Notes: generated by a model from the letters alone, not told the origin. Shown: positions 1 to 9,008, counted from the stretch's first letter. The stretch: DNA of 48,875 bases from Acidobacteriota bacterium (GCA_003225075.1 QIAP01000079.1:1-48875), one strand, 5' to 3'. A program made the numbers and translations.

Positions 1-197
1 GTTGCCGACAAGTTCACCGACACCGGCGCGTGCAGCCCGTCGGTGTTTTCCAGACGAATGTCCCCATGCAGCACCCAGAAGTCCGCCCCCGAGGTTGACT
101 TGTGAAATGGCCACTCCAGGCGAAAACTTAGCGGCAACCCTCTGAGAGTCACATAAATATTTCGCGGAGAACTATTTCCATTACTCTGATCGCTCAT
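1..197 (-). CDS. Hypothetical protein, N-terminal part, runs off the left edge
   Basis: An open frame starts with ATG at 197 and stays open to base 1 (65 codons), so only the N-terminus is visible. It begins MSDQSNGNSSPRNIYVTLRG and continues with a hydrophilic, beta-like stretch containing LEWPFHK and WVLHGDIRLEN. There is no signal peptide or membrane segment in the visible part, and I do not recognise the family. It follows the zinc-ribbon gene on the same strand after about 45 bp, so the two are probably co-transcribed. The Shine-Dalgarno region is weak (GGAACACGGT). Confidence 0.55.
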   Translation of the reverse strand, partial: MSDQSNGNSSPRNIYVTLRGLPLSFRLEWPFHKSTSGADFWVLHGDIRLENTDGLHAPVSVNLSA

Positions 198-242
198 ACC
201 GTGTTCCGTAGCTGCAAATAAAAAAGCATTCTGCTATCGCCC

Positions 243-398
243 CTAAGGCGCGACCTTCCCGTCCTCCGTGCCGTACTCGTGTGTCTTGCCACACTTCGGA
301 CACGTAATGTGGGAGTTGTTCTCCGCCATTTGTTCCAAAAAGGCAGCAAACTCCTCGCTGCAGCTCTTGCACTCCAGTTTGACTTGTTGGTCATCCAT
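243..398 (-). CDS. Small zinc-ribbon protein (51 aa)
   Basis: A 51-codon frame starts with ATG at 398 and ends with TAG at 243. It encodes MDDQQVKLECKSCSEEF at the start and ITCPKCGKTHEYGTEDGKV near the end. Two CxxC knuckles (Cys10/Cys13 and Cys33/Cys36) separated by 19 residues form a typical rubredoxin-like zinc ribbon. The residues between them are acidic and Glu-rich. An AGGTAGG-like ribosome binding site precedes the ATG. Such stand-alone ribbons usually bind Zn and act as structural or nucleic-acid-binding modules; the role here is unknown. Same strand as the partial gene at the left edge. Confidence 0.65.
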   Translation of the reverse strand: MDDQQVKLECKSCSEEFAAFLEQMAENNSHITCPKCGKTHEYGTEDGKVAP

Positions 399-543
399 AC
401 CGTGCCTACCTTTGATCTTGATGTCCCACTTCGCAGCTCATCCCGACGGCTTCTTGCCGCCGATGCGAGCATTATCGCACTCTGCTCTGCATTGATTCCC
501 ACTATTACTCTTCGGATTCTTGACTTCTCCGGCACCCGCCGGC

Positions 544-1338
544 TTACCGCTTCAAACTCTGCCGCAGCAGCCACGGCACAAACTCCGGCTCGGCATACGC
601 CCTAACCCACGAGTTGTGTCCCACACCTAGATACTCGCTATACCGCACGTTGGCGTTTACCGCCCGCAACGCCGCGACCATCTTGCGCGACTCTGCCACC
701 GGCACCGTATCGTCATCTCCGCCATGGAACACCCATACCGGAGTCTTCCCCACTCGCCGCGCCGTCTCCGCGTACGGATCTGCAACTTTGGGATCATCCA
801 CCAAACTCACATGCAGCGCCGGGAAATCTTCCGGCCCATGAATGCCGCCACAGATCGGCGCCAACGCCGCCCAGCGTTCGGGATACTTCGCCGCCAGGTC
901 CCACGTCGCATATCCCCCCATCGAAAGGCCGCTCAAGTACACGCGATCCCGGTCACCGTGAAACTCCTTGATCGTCTGCTCGAGCGCTGCCAATACCTGT
1001 GCTTCCATGTCCGCGTCAATCCACAGTTTCTCTTTCCGCAACTGCGGCATTACCACCAGCATTTCATACTCTGCGGCGCGGTTCCGGATCGCGTGCCCAA
1101 TCCCCACGTCAGTTTGCAGCAGGCCATCCTCCCCACGTTCGCCCTTGCCGTGAAGAAACAAGAGCACCGGCCAGTGCTTCCCCTTTTCCCAATCCGCGGG
1201 GACGTACATCTGGTAGCGGTACACGACTCCGCCGCTTTTCACCGTGCGGTTCAGGAATCCGGTTTCCGTCTTCCGTGCCCACAGCGGCACGACGGCGAAA
1301 AGTATGCAAAGCATGATCAGCAGCCCATGGCGTGTCAT
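544..1338 (-). CDS. Exported alpha/beta hydrolase (prolyl-oligopeptidase-like esterase)
   Basis: 264 residues from the ATG at 1338; an ATG four codons upstream (1350) lacks a ribosome binding site, whereas GGTGAG sits just before 1338. Residues 1-21 are a signal peptide (hydrophobic core LLIMLCILFAVVPLW, then AR). The mature part is a compact alpha/beta hydrolase: oxyanion motif HGKGERG near 63-69, nucleophile elbow GLSMGG with Ser139, acid Asp at 208-210 (GGDDDTVP), and His241 (GVGHNSW). This is the layout of the predicted-peptidase/phospholipase-carboxylesterase group. It should act outside the cytoplasm on an ester or short peptide; the substrate cannot be read from sequence. It is divergent from the next hydrolase. 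Confidence 0.85.
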   Translation of the reverse strand: MTRHGLLIMLCILFAVVPLWARKTETGFLNRTVKSGGVVYRYQMYVPADWEKGKHWPVLLFLHGKGERGEDGLLQTDVGIGHAIRNRAAEYEMLVVMPQLRKEKLWIDADMEAQVLAALEQTIKEFHGDRDRVYLSGLSMGGYATWDLAAKYPERWAALAPICGGIHGPEDFPALHVSLVDDPKVADPYAETARRVGKTPVWVFHGGDDDTVPVAESRKMVAALRAVNANVRYSEYLGVGHNSWVRAYAEPEFVPWLLRQSLKR

Positions 1339-1520
1339 TGGCTCACCCATAACGTTGTGATTTTATAAGCACAAGTCTCAGGCCTGTCAAAATTCGACAC
1401 CAAACGGGAGCGACCGCAGCGCGCCTCGCAAAAATTAAGTTGAGTATTGTGCGCCATCCCAGTGTTCTTGTATCTAGAGACCTTAGGAATGCCGTGCAGA
1501 ATAGATGGAGTGACACAAAA

Positions 1521-2516
1521 ATGAGACTAGTTGCCATCGTTGCAGCGTATGTGATTCTCATGGCCTGTCCGGTTTCCGCACTTACTAAACAGTACCGGAC
1601 TTATGTGGCTCCAGGTCCCACTGAGACTATGCAGGGTCCTTGTGAATATGAACTAACTCTGCGCGATGCCAGCAAGCCTGTGACGGCCGTCTTCATTATC
1701 GTGGAGCGTGGGTGGCAAGTTGGAAATCTGTATTTCGACCCGGAAGTCACGGCTTTTGCAGAGCGCCACGACGTGGCATTGGTATTGGCGCGGCACTGCC
1801 GTTCCAAGACTGAAAACGATATGGACATCATCCCGGAGCACGGAATTGGGCGTGCTCTACTAGCAGCCCTCAATCAATTTGCCAGGCAATCACAGCACCC
1901 TGAACTGGCCGGAAGTAAGCTCATACTATTCAGCTTTTCCGGAGGCGGCTCTTTCGTAGCACGGATGCTAGCTTATGCTCCTGAACGCATCTTCGCTGCA
2001 ATTGAATATGCGCCCGGTCACTACGAACCAATTGGCATTAATACTGTGGAGTTACCGGACAAGGCGCTTTCAGTTCCTCAATTCGTCATCGCCAACGGTG
2101 CGGACGACAGATGTGGCACCCAGCGTCCATACGCATACTTTGAGAAGTATCACAATCGCGCACCACTAACCTTCATGGTGCAGAACAGAATGCCGCATTG
2201 TTGCGTAATGAATGTGATGCCTATGGTACTTCTCTGGCTGGACGATCTGTTCAACGAGAGGCGGCCTGCCGCTGACCAGCCACTCGCAGCAATTGAGAAG
2301 AAACATTCATGGGAAGGATTCATCAAGACAGAGGACAGCGGTGTTAAGGCTTGGAAAGAGCCCGTTTGGAGTGTCAGCGATGCGTGGATAGAGCCCTTCG
2401 GCAGTGCACCTCCCGCAGGTTCACAGAATGCAGGATGGTTGCCTTCAAAGCGGTTTGCGCAAGCTTGGCTTGCGTTCGAGAAGGCGCGGGAACACCCTAT
2501 AACTCAGCTGGAATAG
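1521..2516 (+). CDS. Exported alpha/beta-hydrolase-fold protein
   Basis: 331 residues from the ATG at 1521. The frame is open from 1440, but only 1521 has a Shine-Dalgarno (GGAG about 10 nt upstream) and starts a signal peptide (MRLVAIVAAYVILMACPVSA). Cys16 in LMAC could be a weak lipobox. The fold is suggested by the strand-nucleophile segment LFSFSGGGS (Ser140), NGADDRCG (Asp195/196) and RMPHCC (His226), in the order expected for a catalytic triad. The nucleophile elbow is S-F-S-G-G rather than the usual G-x-S-x-G. After about residue 245 there is a Pro- and Trp-rich tail of roughly 85 residues that I do not recognise. Divergent from the hydrolase at 544-1338. Confidence 0.7.
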   Translation: MRLVAIVAAYVILMACPVSALTKQYRTYVAPGPTETMQGPCEYELTLRDASKPVTAVFIIVERGWQVGNLYFDPEVTAFAERHDVALVLARHCRSKTENDMDIIPEHGIGRALLAALNQFARQSQHPELAGSKLILFSFSGGGSFVARMLAYAPERIFAAIEYAPGHYEPIGINTVELPDKALSVPQFVIANGADDRCGTQRPYAYFEKYHNRAPLTFMVQNRMPHCCVMNVMPMVLLWLDDLFNERRPAADQPLAAIEKKHSWEGFIKTEDSGVKAWKEPVWSVSDAWIEPFGSAPPAGSQNAGWLPSKRFAQAWLAFEKAREHPITQLE

Positions 2517-2534
2517 CTTCCAAGATAGGCAGGA

Positions 2535-2870
2535 CTATGTCAGGGCTTGCAACTCGTTTTCCAGTCTCCGCCGTTCTTCTGCATCCAGTTCGTCAAAACT
2601 AAAAGGCTGCAGGCAGCCCTGGGTCGCCCACATGGGAAAGAGCATCTTGGACGCCACCCGCATCGAGCTCGATCCGATATGAAAGACCAGCTTCACGCGA
2701 ATGCCTTCGTCCAGCGGCTTCGCCGGATTCAGCACCCCGCCGCTCACCGACAACTGATGCAGCTTGGCTCGAATCTGCCGGCCGTTCTCCAGCACGACTA
2801 CCGCCACGAACGACCCGGCCAGCTTCTTCCGTGCGGCGCGATTTACTGTTTCCAGACGGGATTTGGGCAT
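2535..2870 (-). CDS. PilZ-like domain protein (111 aa)
   Basis: A single small beta-rich domain. The N-terminal RAARKK, the central QLSVSGGVL and the following GIRVKLVF match the strand pattern of PilZ proteins (c-di-GMP receptors). The canonical D/N-x-S-x-x-G motif reads L-S-V-S-G-G, so the acidic residue and first serine are missing and c-di-GMP binding is doubtful. The C-terminus is a charged helix (DELDAEERRRLENEL). It converges with the hydrolase at 1521-2516 with 18 bp between stops, and no partner gene is adjacent. Confidence 0.55.
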   Translation of the reverse strand: MPKSRLETVNRAARKKLAGSFVAVVVLENGRQIRAKLHQLSVSGGVLNPAKPLDEGIRVKLVFHIGSSSMRVASKMLFPMWATQGCLQPFSFDELDAEERRRLENELQALT

Positions 2871-3180
2871 GTTGATCCTTCGACTATCCCACGCTCGCTT
2901 TGTCCGTGGGAGATTACGAAAGAACGCTGCTCAAGTGGGATGTGCCCGCTACCGCCTTACATTCTCAACACTAGGCTTCCCCGCGACAACCTCAGATTCG
3001 CCATTTGTTCGCCAAGTTTCTTCGTTTAACCCTTGCGCGGCGAGACCTCAGTTAAAGCCATCGCTATATAAGGTTATTATGTCAGTTATCGTACAGAATT
3101 CTCTGTATTGCCCATCTCCCGGGGCGCAAAGGATAATGAGTTGATTTTGCGGAGTTAGTCCAGGAAGTCATGTAAATACA
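2871..3180. other. Intergenic region between PilZ-like and response-regulator genes
   Basis: 310 bp with no supported gene. The right half is AT-richer (TATATAAGG near 3065-3073) and may hold the promoter of the response regulator, but no -35 box sits at a good distance. It presumably also holds the divergent promoter of the PilZ-like gene. No repeat or strong hairpin was seen. Confidence 0.4.
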
Positions 3181-3558
3181 GTGCCTCCCCCGCCACGCCA
3201 ACGCCTGATGCCTATCATCCTCTGCGTAGAGGACAACGAGAAATATCTGCGTCTACGCAAAGCTGTCTTGGAGAAAGAAGGATACGCGGTTCTGAGCGCG
3301 ACCGACTCTCAGCAAGCCATTGAAATGCTTCTAGAAGCCCCGGTCTCGCTAGTCCTTTCTGATCACATGCTGCGCGGAACCACCGGCGTCGAACTGGCTC
3401 AACAAATGAAAGCCTTGAAGCCCGACGTCCCGATTGTCCTATACTCCGGTACTGTCCCAAAAACCCTGGGTGCCGTGGATTGTTACATCAACAAGAGCGA
3501 GCCCATCTCAACCTTCACCTACATCATCCGCGACCTGGTGAACCGCCGCTGGCGATAG
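3181..3558 (+). CDS. Single-domain response regulator (CheY-like receiver)
   Basis: 125 residues from a GTG at 3181; a later ATG at 3208 would give 116 residues starting directly at the receiver domain, and no ribosome binding site decides between them (AGGAAG lies 13 nt before the GTG). The receiver has the acidic pocket (VEDNE), phospho-acceptor Asp61 (VLSDHML), Ser89 (LYSG) and Lys105 (INKSEP). No output domain follows, so it should work through a partner protein or phosphorelay. No kinase gene is adjacent. The short C-terminal helix ends DLVNRRWR. Confidence 0.85.
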   Translation: MPPPPRQRLMPIILCVEDNEKYLRLRKAVLEKEGYAVLSATDSQQAIEMLLEAPVSLVLSDHMLRGTTGVELAQQMKALKPDVPIVLYSGTVPKTLGAVDCYINKSEPISTFTYIIRDLVNRRWR

Positions 3559-3639
3559 CGGTCCATTCCTCTGATTCAAGCGACATCATGCGCGTGGAGA
3601 GTTCCCCCTTCAGCAATGGTGCGGCTGCATCTCGTCCCC

Positions 3640-5673
3640 TTATCGAGAAGGCCTCAGAACAACGTTGTTGCGCTCATCGCTGGCGATGATCCGATAAAAC
3701 TTCTTAAGCTCTTCGGCCTTGCTTGCCGGGACGCTCAGTTCTTTCACTTCAAATGTGCGCGTGTAGCCAATCACATTCCCTTTTACTTCCGTCTTGGAGT
3801 GATAACTTGCGAAGCTGTATTCCGCGTCGACCGGCGGCGGCAAGTCATCCACCTCGTAGCCGGCGGGCACTGTGATTTCAAACGTATCCGTGTCCCGCGC
3901 CGGTCCATCGAACTCGATGGAAAAATATCGCGGTTCTTTCGTCTCCAGCAGTCCCCTCGATTTGGTTCCAATCACCCTCGGCCGCACCAGAAGCAAATTG
4001 CCGGCGCTCTTTGCGTAATTCTCGGATTCAAATGAATAATTAAAACCGAACGGCTGGTCCGTGTGCTGCAGGTTGACCACGCTCGCCTTTGTAATACGGA
4101 AAGTGGATAGCGAATCGGCTAACAGTCTCTCAATGGGCTTGATGCGATCGCTGTCTTTTGCCACCGCCCGCAATTGCCATCGTTCCGACCGGGCCCGATC
4201 TCCCATCCTTACTTCGTTGACCTCGCCCTGCAATTTGCCCGTGTTCTCCAAGGTGAGCTTGGCTGTGCGCTGGATGCTGTTCATGGTTGACGGCTGCTTC
4301 GGCAGTTCAACCAATTCGCCGCCATCAGGCATTACCAATAAGCCGTAATTGGACTGCAGATAGCCTCCAATCTGCCCAAGTGGCGTGAATTCATTGGTCG
4401 GGTCGAAGAATAAAAGTCTTCCGTAGTGAGCAGACTGGATGGTTGCGATCAACGAGGGATCTGCCATGCCCTCCGGCAGCTTAATCGCAAGAATCATATG
4501 GTCAAACGCCCCAACGTGCGGCGGCACTTCCGGTCCCACCGATCCACGCTCGTGATTGATGACAACATAGTAAGAGTCCACGCCAATCTCGCGTAGCATA
4601 GAGCTCATCAGAGTAGCTTTATCTTTGCAGTCTCCATAATGGTGCAGGAATACATCCGAAGCCGGATGTGGTTGCCAGCCCCCGATCCCGAGCTCGATGG
4701 CTACGTAGCGGATGTCCTGTTGAACGAACTGCGCGACTGCTCTTATTTTGTCGAGTTGTGTCGGCGCCGAGGAGGTCAGCGTCGTTACTCGCTGCTTCAT
4801 ACCTGCGGAGGCGTCAAGTCGACCGTTGGTAAGGTTGCGGTACCAATTTCCCATCTGTTGCCAGTTTGCGAATCCATTTAAAGCGGCCCCGCCCTGGGGA
4901 AAGAACGACACGATCATCTGTCCTGCTACTCCCGCCATCGGCGGCATTGCGTCCTCTTTGCGGATCGCTTTCAGATCACTGACCACCCAATGCCACTCGC
5001 GACTTCCCGCTTGCGAGGGTTTCACCTCTGGGTAGTTGAGCCACATGGCCTTGTATTCCCAGTTGGGAGGAAGCTGCAAGGAATAATGACTTTCGCGTCC
5101 AGGGTTCTCCTCCTGGAAGTCCCAGATGTCCTGCAAAACCATCGGCTGCTCTTCTACTTCGTACTCATAGCCGATGATGTTCCCGGGATCAGATGATGGT
5201 ATGCGGAGGACCTTGTCCTTCACATCGGTGATCAGCTCGCTGCCCTCGATTTTCGGCAGAGAGACTTCCATCGCATCCTTATCCTTCACCTCATAATCTT
5301 TGCCCTGGGCGGGAATGCACCAGCCATGCAGGCTCGTAATCTTTCTGTGGGAATTAAAATAAACAAAGACCGTTCCGCGCTCGCGTCCGCCAGGCCGTAA
5401 AATCTTGTACGCTACCCGGATCACTTTCTTAATTTTGTCGGCGGATTGAAGCATCACGTTCTCTTCCGAATACAGCAGTACGGCATCGGTCTTCTCATCG
5501 TGCGCTGGCAACGTGACGTTAACCAGAGCGTGCATCCATTGAGGCGCGTCCCCGCCCGCTGACGCTTTCGGCGCATGCGCCAACATGCAGCCGAGCCCAA
5601 AAAGAATCAGAGCAATATTGCGATTAATTGCTCGCGGTTGCCGCGGCCGGTTGCAGAACAATCTGTTCCTCAT
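3640..5673 (-). CDS. Exported DUF3857/transglutaminase-like protein, catalytic triad intact
   Basis: 677 residues. A signal segment at about 18-39 (IALILFGLGCMLAHAPKASAG) is followed by a DUF3857 beta domain (about 50-260), a transglutaminase-like core (about 300-430) and a beta-rich C-terminal half. Triad candidates are Cys349 (YGDCKDK), His392 (FDHMIL) and Asp424 (FFDPT), so the papain-like fold could be active as a peptidase, amidase or acyl-transfer enzyme in the envelope; no substrate is known for this family. The start overlaps the end of the upstream paralogue by 50 bp, indicating translational coupling. The two genes are related over their full length. Confidence 0.85.
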   Translation of the reverse strand: MRNRLFCNRPRQPRAINRNIALILFGLGCMLAHAPKASAGGDAPQWMHALVNVTLPAHDEKTDAVLLYSEENVMLQSADKIKKVIRVAYKILRPGGRERGTVFVYFNSHRKITSLHGWCIPAQGKDYEVKDKDAMEVSLPKIEGSELITDVKDKVLRIPSSDPGNIIGYEYEVEEQPMVLQDIWDFQEENPGRESHYSLQLPPNWEYKAMWLNYPEVKPSQAGSREWHWVVSDLKAIRKEDAMPPMAGVAGQMIVSFFPQGGAALNGFANWQQMGNWYRNLTNGRLDASAGMKQRVTTLTSSAPTQLDKIRAVAQFVQQDIRYVAIELGIGGWQPHPASDVFLHHYGDCKDKATLMSSMLREIGVDSYYVVINHERGSVGPEVPPHVGAFDHMILAIKLPEGMADPSLIATIQSAHYGRLLFFDPTNEFTPLGQIGGYLQSNYGLLVMPDGGELVELPKQPSTMNSIQRTAKLTLENTGKLQGEVNEVRMGDRARSERWQLRAVAKDSDRIKPIERLLADSLSTFRITKASVVNLQHTDQPFGFNYSFESENYAKSAGNLLLVRPRVIGTKSRGLLETKEPRYFSIEFDGPARDTDTFEITVPAGYEVDDLPPPVDAEYSFASYHSKTEVKGNVIGYTRTFEVKELSVPASKAEELKKFYRIIASDERNNVVLRPSR

Positions 5674-7615
5674 CGCCCGTCCTCACTACTTGAAAGAAGT
5701 TTCGCAGCGCGTTGTAGTACTTCGTATCCAGGAGAAGAATATCGACCGTTAACTTACGGGTCAGATGCAGGGTGCCTTTCCCGCTTTCCACTTTTAAACT
5801 GTATGTGATGACACGCCCATTCTGGTCTTGTGCCGCGGGAAGGCTGGTCGCTTGCCAACCGGGAGGGAGTTCGACATTCACTTCGTCCACTTTCTCGAAC
5901 GGAAAGTCAAAATAGACAGGGTGCACTCGATTAGTATGATCAAACAGGTGCTTCTCCGTCGCACTAAAGAGTCCGACAGGCACTAGCGCCCGGCGCCCCG
6001 CCCCTGACGCCCAGCCTGGCACTTTGACGCTGAACTCCGCCACCAACGGTGTTGCCGAATTACTCCAATCAGGTTTATTCGCCAGCTCGACTTCACTCGC
6101 CGCTGGGATGTACTCCTTCACCTGGTCTTCGAGGAATTTCTTACGCTCCGCCTCATCTTCGTTTCGCTCCTCCATCCGCCTCAGGATTGCTTCCAGTCCG
6201 GTGAAGGTGATGGTAAGTTTTCCTTCGATATCACCGCCTTCGGAAAGCTTTATGTTCGCCCTTCGTTCGATCCGGGAAGCCGAGCTCTCCGGAAGTACGG
6301 TTCGCACCCAGGTTCCCCCATCTTTATCAAGCCGCAATCCCTGCACTCCGGTTTCCGGCCAGGTTAGCAATCCGAATGGCGTGAAGGCTGCCCCGGGATC
6401 ACAATAGATCTCCTTGCCGTTCACCTTGACCAGCACTACGTTCGCGTCCAGTCGTGTGCGATCCATCATTTTGGACATGAAAAAATAATTGCGCCGGTCT
6501 GAGGCCCAAACCCCGTAAGCTTCGAATCCCGCGGCCCGGACAAGAGCCAGATAGAGCCAGGTAAGCTGCACCCCATTTCCGTAGCCCCTTTTCCAGACAT
6601 CCTCAACGTTGTTGGCGTCTTTTTCTTTCTCGCGCTTCTTTTCCTGCTCCGTCTTCTGCACTTCATAGGAGGTGTTGCGCAATTGCTGCACGCGTGCGTA
6701 GATTTTTTGAAGTTTCGTTTCCGGCGGATCGTCTGCCGAAACAATCTGTGCGACAGCCTGCTCCATTGCCGTACGCTTGCCCACGAAACCTTCCAGTTGG
6801 TCGTTTAATTTCTTCCCCGTTTTCTTCCAGAATTTGTCCGGGTCGTTTTCGAAGAGTTCGTCGCTGTAGATAAAGTCCACGCGCGACTTCAACTCGTTTT
6901 CCGGAGGCATAAAGTCTTCCGTCTGGAAGGCCGGAATATTTTTAGCCTCCAGACGAACCACATGATCGCCACCCTGTTTTGGTTCGACTGTGCCGGGCGG
7001 CAAACCCTGCCATGTCCACCGCACACCTACGTTGGAGTAGTTGCTGCGGTAGGGCTTCAGTGAAAATTTGGCGGCCTTCGTAAACAGCTCGTCGCTTAGA
7101 ATCCAGTGTGAATCGTAAATGTAATGCTCACTCAGATCGTAAGTGTAGGAGTACTCGATAATGCTGCCCACCTGCACGTCGGGTAGCGTGAAGGTCTTGG
7201 CCAGATATTTCAGCCCTTTGGCCTTGGCGATGGATTTTTCGAAAACCTTCCCGTCGAAATTGGCGATTGAGCCGTCAGCCCTGATGGTGCGCGCCTTAAT
7301 ACCGACAACGTTCCCGTTACCTTTGAAGAATGGGATTTCTATGTCCGCATACTTCCGCCCCTCCTCCGCCAGGATCTTGATCCTTAAATAATTGTCCTCA
7401 TGGGATGTGAGCCCATTGTCGTCCCGATCTACCTGGCGGTAGAGAATGATCGCAGGAGCGCCCGGCGCCTGTGGCTCGCTCGCCATCTTCAGTTCTTCGG
7501 GCGAGATTGGCTGGAAACCTTCGCCGGCGCTGACCGTACCCGGGCGACATGCGGCAAAGGCCAGAAGAGTTACTAGTGCAAACCAGGAAGCACCAAAGCG
7601 AGGACGCAGAGACAC
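5624..7615 (-). CDS. Exported DUF3857/transglutaminase-fold protein, catalytic residues lost
   Basis: 663 residues from a GTG at 7615 preceded by GAGGTGA. Residues 1-30 are a signal peptide; FAAC (Cys23) is a possible but imperfect lipobox. Domains follow the downstream paralogue: DUF3857 (about 55-245), a transglutaminase-like core (about 300-415), a beta-rich C-terminus. A charged segment (EQEKKREKEK, 323-332) is inserted before the core. The catalytic positions are degenerate: YGDC has become YGNG (Gly348 for Cys) and FDHM has become LDAN (Ala391 for His); only Asp406 (YCDPG) remains. It is probably a non-enzymatic partner of the adjacent intact paralogue. A clear promoter lies upstream at 7682-7710. 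Confidence 0.82.
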   Translation of the reverse strand: MSLRPRFGASWFALVTLLAFAACRPGTVSAGEGFQPISPEELKMASEPQAPGAPAIILYRQVDRDDNGLTSHEDNYLRIKILAEEGRKYADIEIPFFKGNGNVVGIKARTIRADGSIANFDGKVFEKSIAKAKGLKYLAKTFTLPDVQVGSIIEYSYTYDLSEHYIYDSHWILSDELFTKAAKFSLKPYRSNYSNVGVRWTWQGLPPGTVEPKQGGDHVVRLEAKNIPAFQTEDFMPPENELKSRVDFIYSDELFENDPDKFWKKTGKKLNDQLEGFVGKRTAMEQAVAQIVSADDPPETKLQKIYARVQQLRNTSYEVQKTEQEKKREKEKDANNVEDVWKRGYGNGVQLTWLYLALVRAAGFEAYGVWASDRRNYFFMSKMMDRTRLDANVVLVKVNGKEIYCDPGAAFTPFGLLTWPETGVQGLRLDKDGGTWVRTVLPESSASRIERRANIKLSEGGDIEGKLTITFTGLEAILRRMEERNEDEAERKKFLEDQVKEYIPAASEVELANKPDWSNSATPLVAEFSVKVPGWASGAGRRALVPVGLFSATEKHLFDHTNRVHPVYFDFPFEKVDEVNVELPPGWQATSLPAAQDQNGRVITYSLKVESGKGTLHLTRKLTVDILLLDTKYYNALRNFFQVVRTGDEEQIVLQPAAATASN

Positions 7616-7681
7616 GGCAGCTCACCTCAACAATCTGTATGCGACCGACCGAGGGGCCCCTTGACCTTATTACGGCAGGCG

Positions 7682-7710
7682 ACAATACAGCGGAGCAGCC
7701 GGTAGGTCAA
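7682..7710 (-). promoter_or_regulatory. Sigma-70-type promoter of the DUF3857 pair
   Basis: Read on the minus strand: TTGACC (7710-7705), a 17-nt spacer, TATTGT (7687-7682). Transcription would start near 7675, giving a leader of about 60 nt before the GTG at 7615. The -35 box lies within one arm of an 8-bp inverted repeat (CTTGACCT 7660-7667, AGGTCAAG 7704-7711). A mirrored plus-strand TTGACC (7661-7666) has only a poor -10 (AATACA). Confidence 0.55.
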
Positions 7711-7805
7711 GAGAACTTCAGCCTCCGGGTATAACGCCAGATACCCGCTCTTCAGCCTCGCAACCGTTTTGGCGACCCGTCTTCTCCAATTACAATCGAG
7801 AACCC

Positions 7806-8509
7806 GTGGACCCTGCCCGCATCGCCGAACTGTTACGCCCCTTCCTAAGTCCCAGTCCTACTTTGGCGGGCGCCCAGGTCGAATCGCCCGCGTCCTTTGG
7901 GCAATCAGCCTTTCCTTCCACTGCGCAGTTGCGGGATATATCGACGTACATCGATATGCTGCTCCGCTGGAACTCCCGCATAAACCTGACCGCAGTCCGC
8001 TCACCGGAGGAGATCGTCAGCCGGCACTTTGGCGAATCCTTCTTCGCAGCCCGGCATCTCTTCCCGCCTTCTCGCCCGATCATTCCCCATACTCATGCGG
8101 ATCAGGAACTCGTCCCTTCGTCGCAAGAACAGCGCCAGACGCCGGGTACAGCCATAACGCCTTCCTCCGCGAAGTTATCCGCGGCATTACATTGACGGAC
8201 GTCAATGTATTCTGCGGTCGCGCCGAAGACTTCGTCGCCGCCAATAGTCCCAACCCCTCGACCGACAACGTCGTGACCCTCCGAGCAGTCGAACGCTTCC
8301 AGTCGGTGCTACCCACTGCCGCCCACCTGGTAAATCCCGGAGGTCGACTCGCCCTCTTGATCGGCCACGCCCAGGTCTCGCAAGCCATAAAACTGATCCC
8401 ACATTTTGACTGGCAGCCCCCCATCGCCATTCCCGGATCCAAAGAACGCGTCCTGGTAGTTGGCCGCAATAGATCTCTCCCGCAAAGCTCTGTTACCGGA
8501 CCAAGGTAG
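7806..8509 (+). pseudogene. rsmG: Broken rsmG (16S rRNA m7G527 methyltransferase)
   Basis: The N-terminal part starts at GTG 7806 ([13 protein letters not shown]) and contains the RsmG segments [19 protein letters not shown] and [15 protein letters not shown]. The C-terminal part continues in another frame from about 8130 to 8509 ([20 protein letters not shown], then VVTLRAVERF and PGGRLALLIG). Between HFGES and FLREV there are only 122 nt against about 138 in E. coli RsmG, and the S-adenosylmethionine motif (GSGAGFPG-type) is not present in any frame. The gene therefore has a frameshift and has lost the cofactor loop. Its position next to parAB is the usual rsmG-parA-parB arrangement. A near-leaderless TACAAT (7791-7796) lies upstream. 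Confidence 0.8.
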
Positions 8510-8843
8510 TTAACCGCTAAACGGGCGACGAATACAAAGTGGGATAATCATCTCTCCCAGCATGCACTTGTGGAATAAGTCGAGGGTTCGAGCTGGAATT
8601 GCCACGTCGGCGCGGAACCATCCTAGGTGCCGTGGGAACCAGAAGTGGCAGCATCAGGATGATAAGAAGTGGGACGAAAGCTTGCTCTGCAACCCCATAT
8701 TCGCCATTAGCACGACGACAGTGCGCGGCGTGACGACCGAAAAGTGGGAATGTATTGCTAGAGCGAACCAACATGGTAAACATTCCACGCGGTTAAGAAG
8801 TGTGCCTACCACATTTGCCGGTGAAGGATTGCAATCGTGGTAA

Positions 8844-8859
8844 TGTTCCACGTGGAACA
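8844..8859. promoter_or_regulatory. parS site 1
   Basis: Perfect 16-bp palindrome TGTTCCACGTGGAACA, extended to 18 bp by flanking A and T. It matches the universal chromosomal parS consensus with C/G at the fifth and twelfth positions. Confidence 0.9.
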
Positions 8860-8953
8860 TTGTGCTGAAAAGTCGCCAATCTCTTCGCTCAAGTGATCAC
8901 CAAGCCTTGGGATGATGCTGCACGCCCAGGGTGTTAAGGTCGATACGATTAAA

Positions 8954-8969
8954 TGTTCCACGTGGAACC
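8954..8969. promoter_or_regulatory. parS site 2
   Basis: TGTTCCACGTGGAACC, one mismatch to the local consensus at the last base. Confidence 0.85.
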
Positions 8970-8992
8970 CTCTGCGAGAACTGTCTCTCCAA

Positions 8993-9008
8993 TGTTCCAC
9001 GTGGAACA
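8993..9008. promoter_or_regulatory. parS site 3
   Basis: Perfect TGTTCCACGTGGAACA, 24 bp after site 2. Confidence 0.9.

Noticed and set aside
194-574. 126-codon minus-strand ORF
   Set aside because: Arg/Ser-rich with no family features; it overlaps the well-formed zinc-ribbon gene in another frame.
8560-8590. DnaA-box-like word TGTGGAATAA near the partition locus
   Set aside because: It has an extra base relative to TGTGGATAA, and no cluster of boxes or AT-rich unwinding region was found, so no oriC is called.
8770-8795. ATTCCACGCGG as a seventh parS site
   Set aside because: About six mismatches to the 16-mer, only the left core fits.
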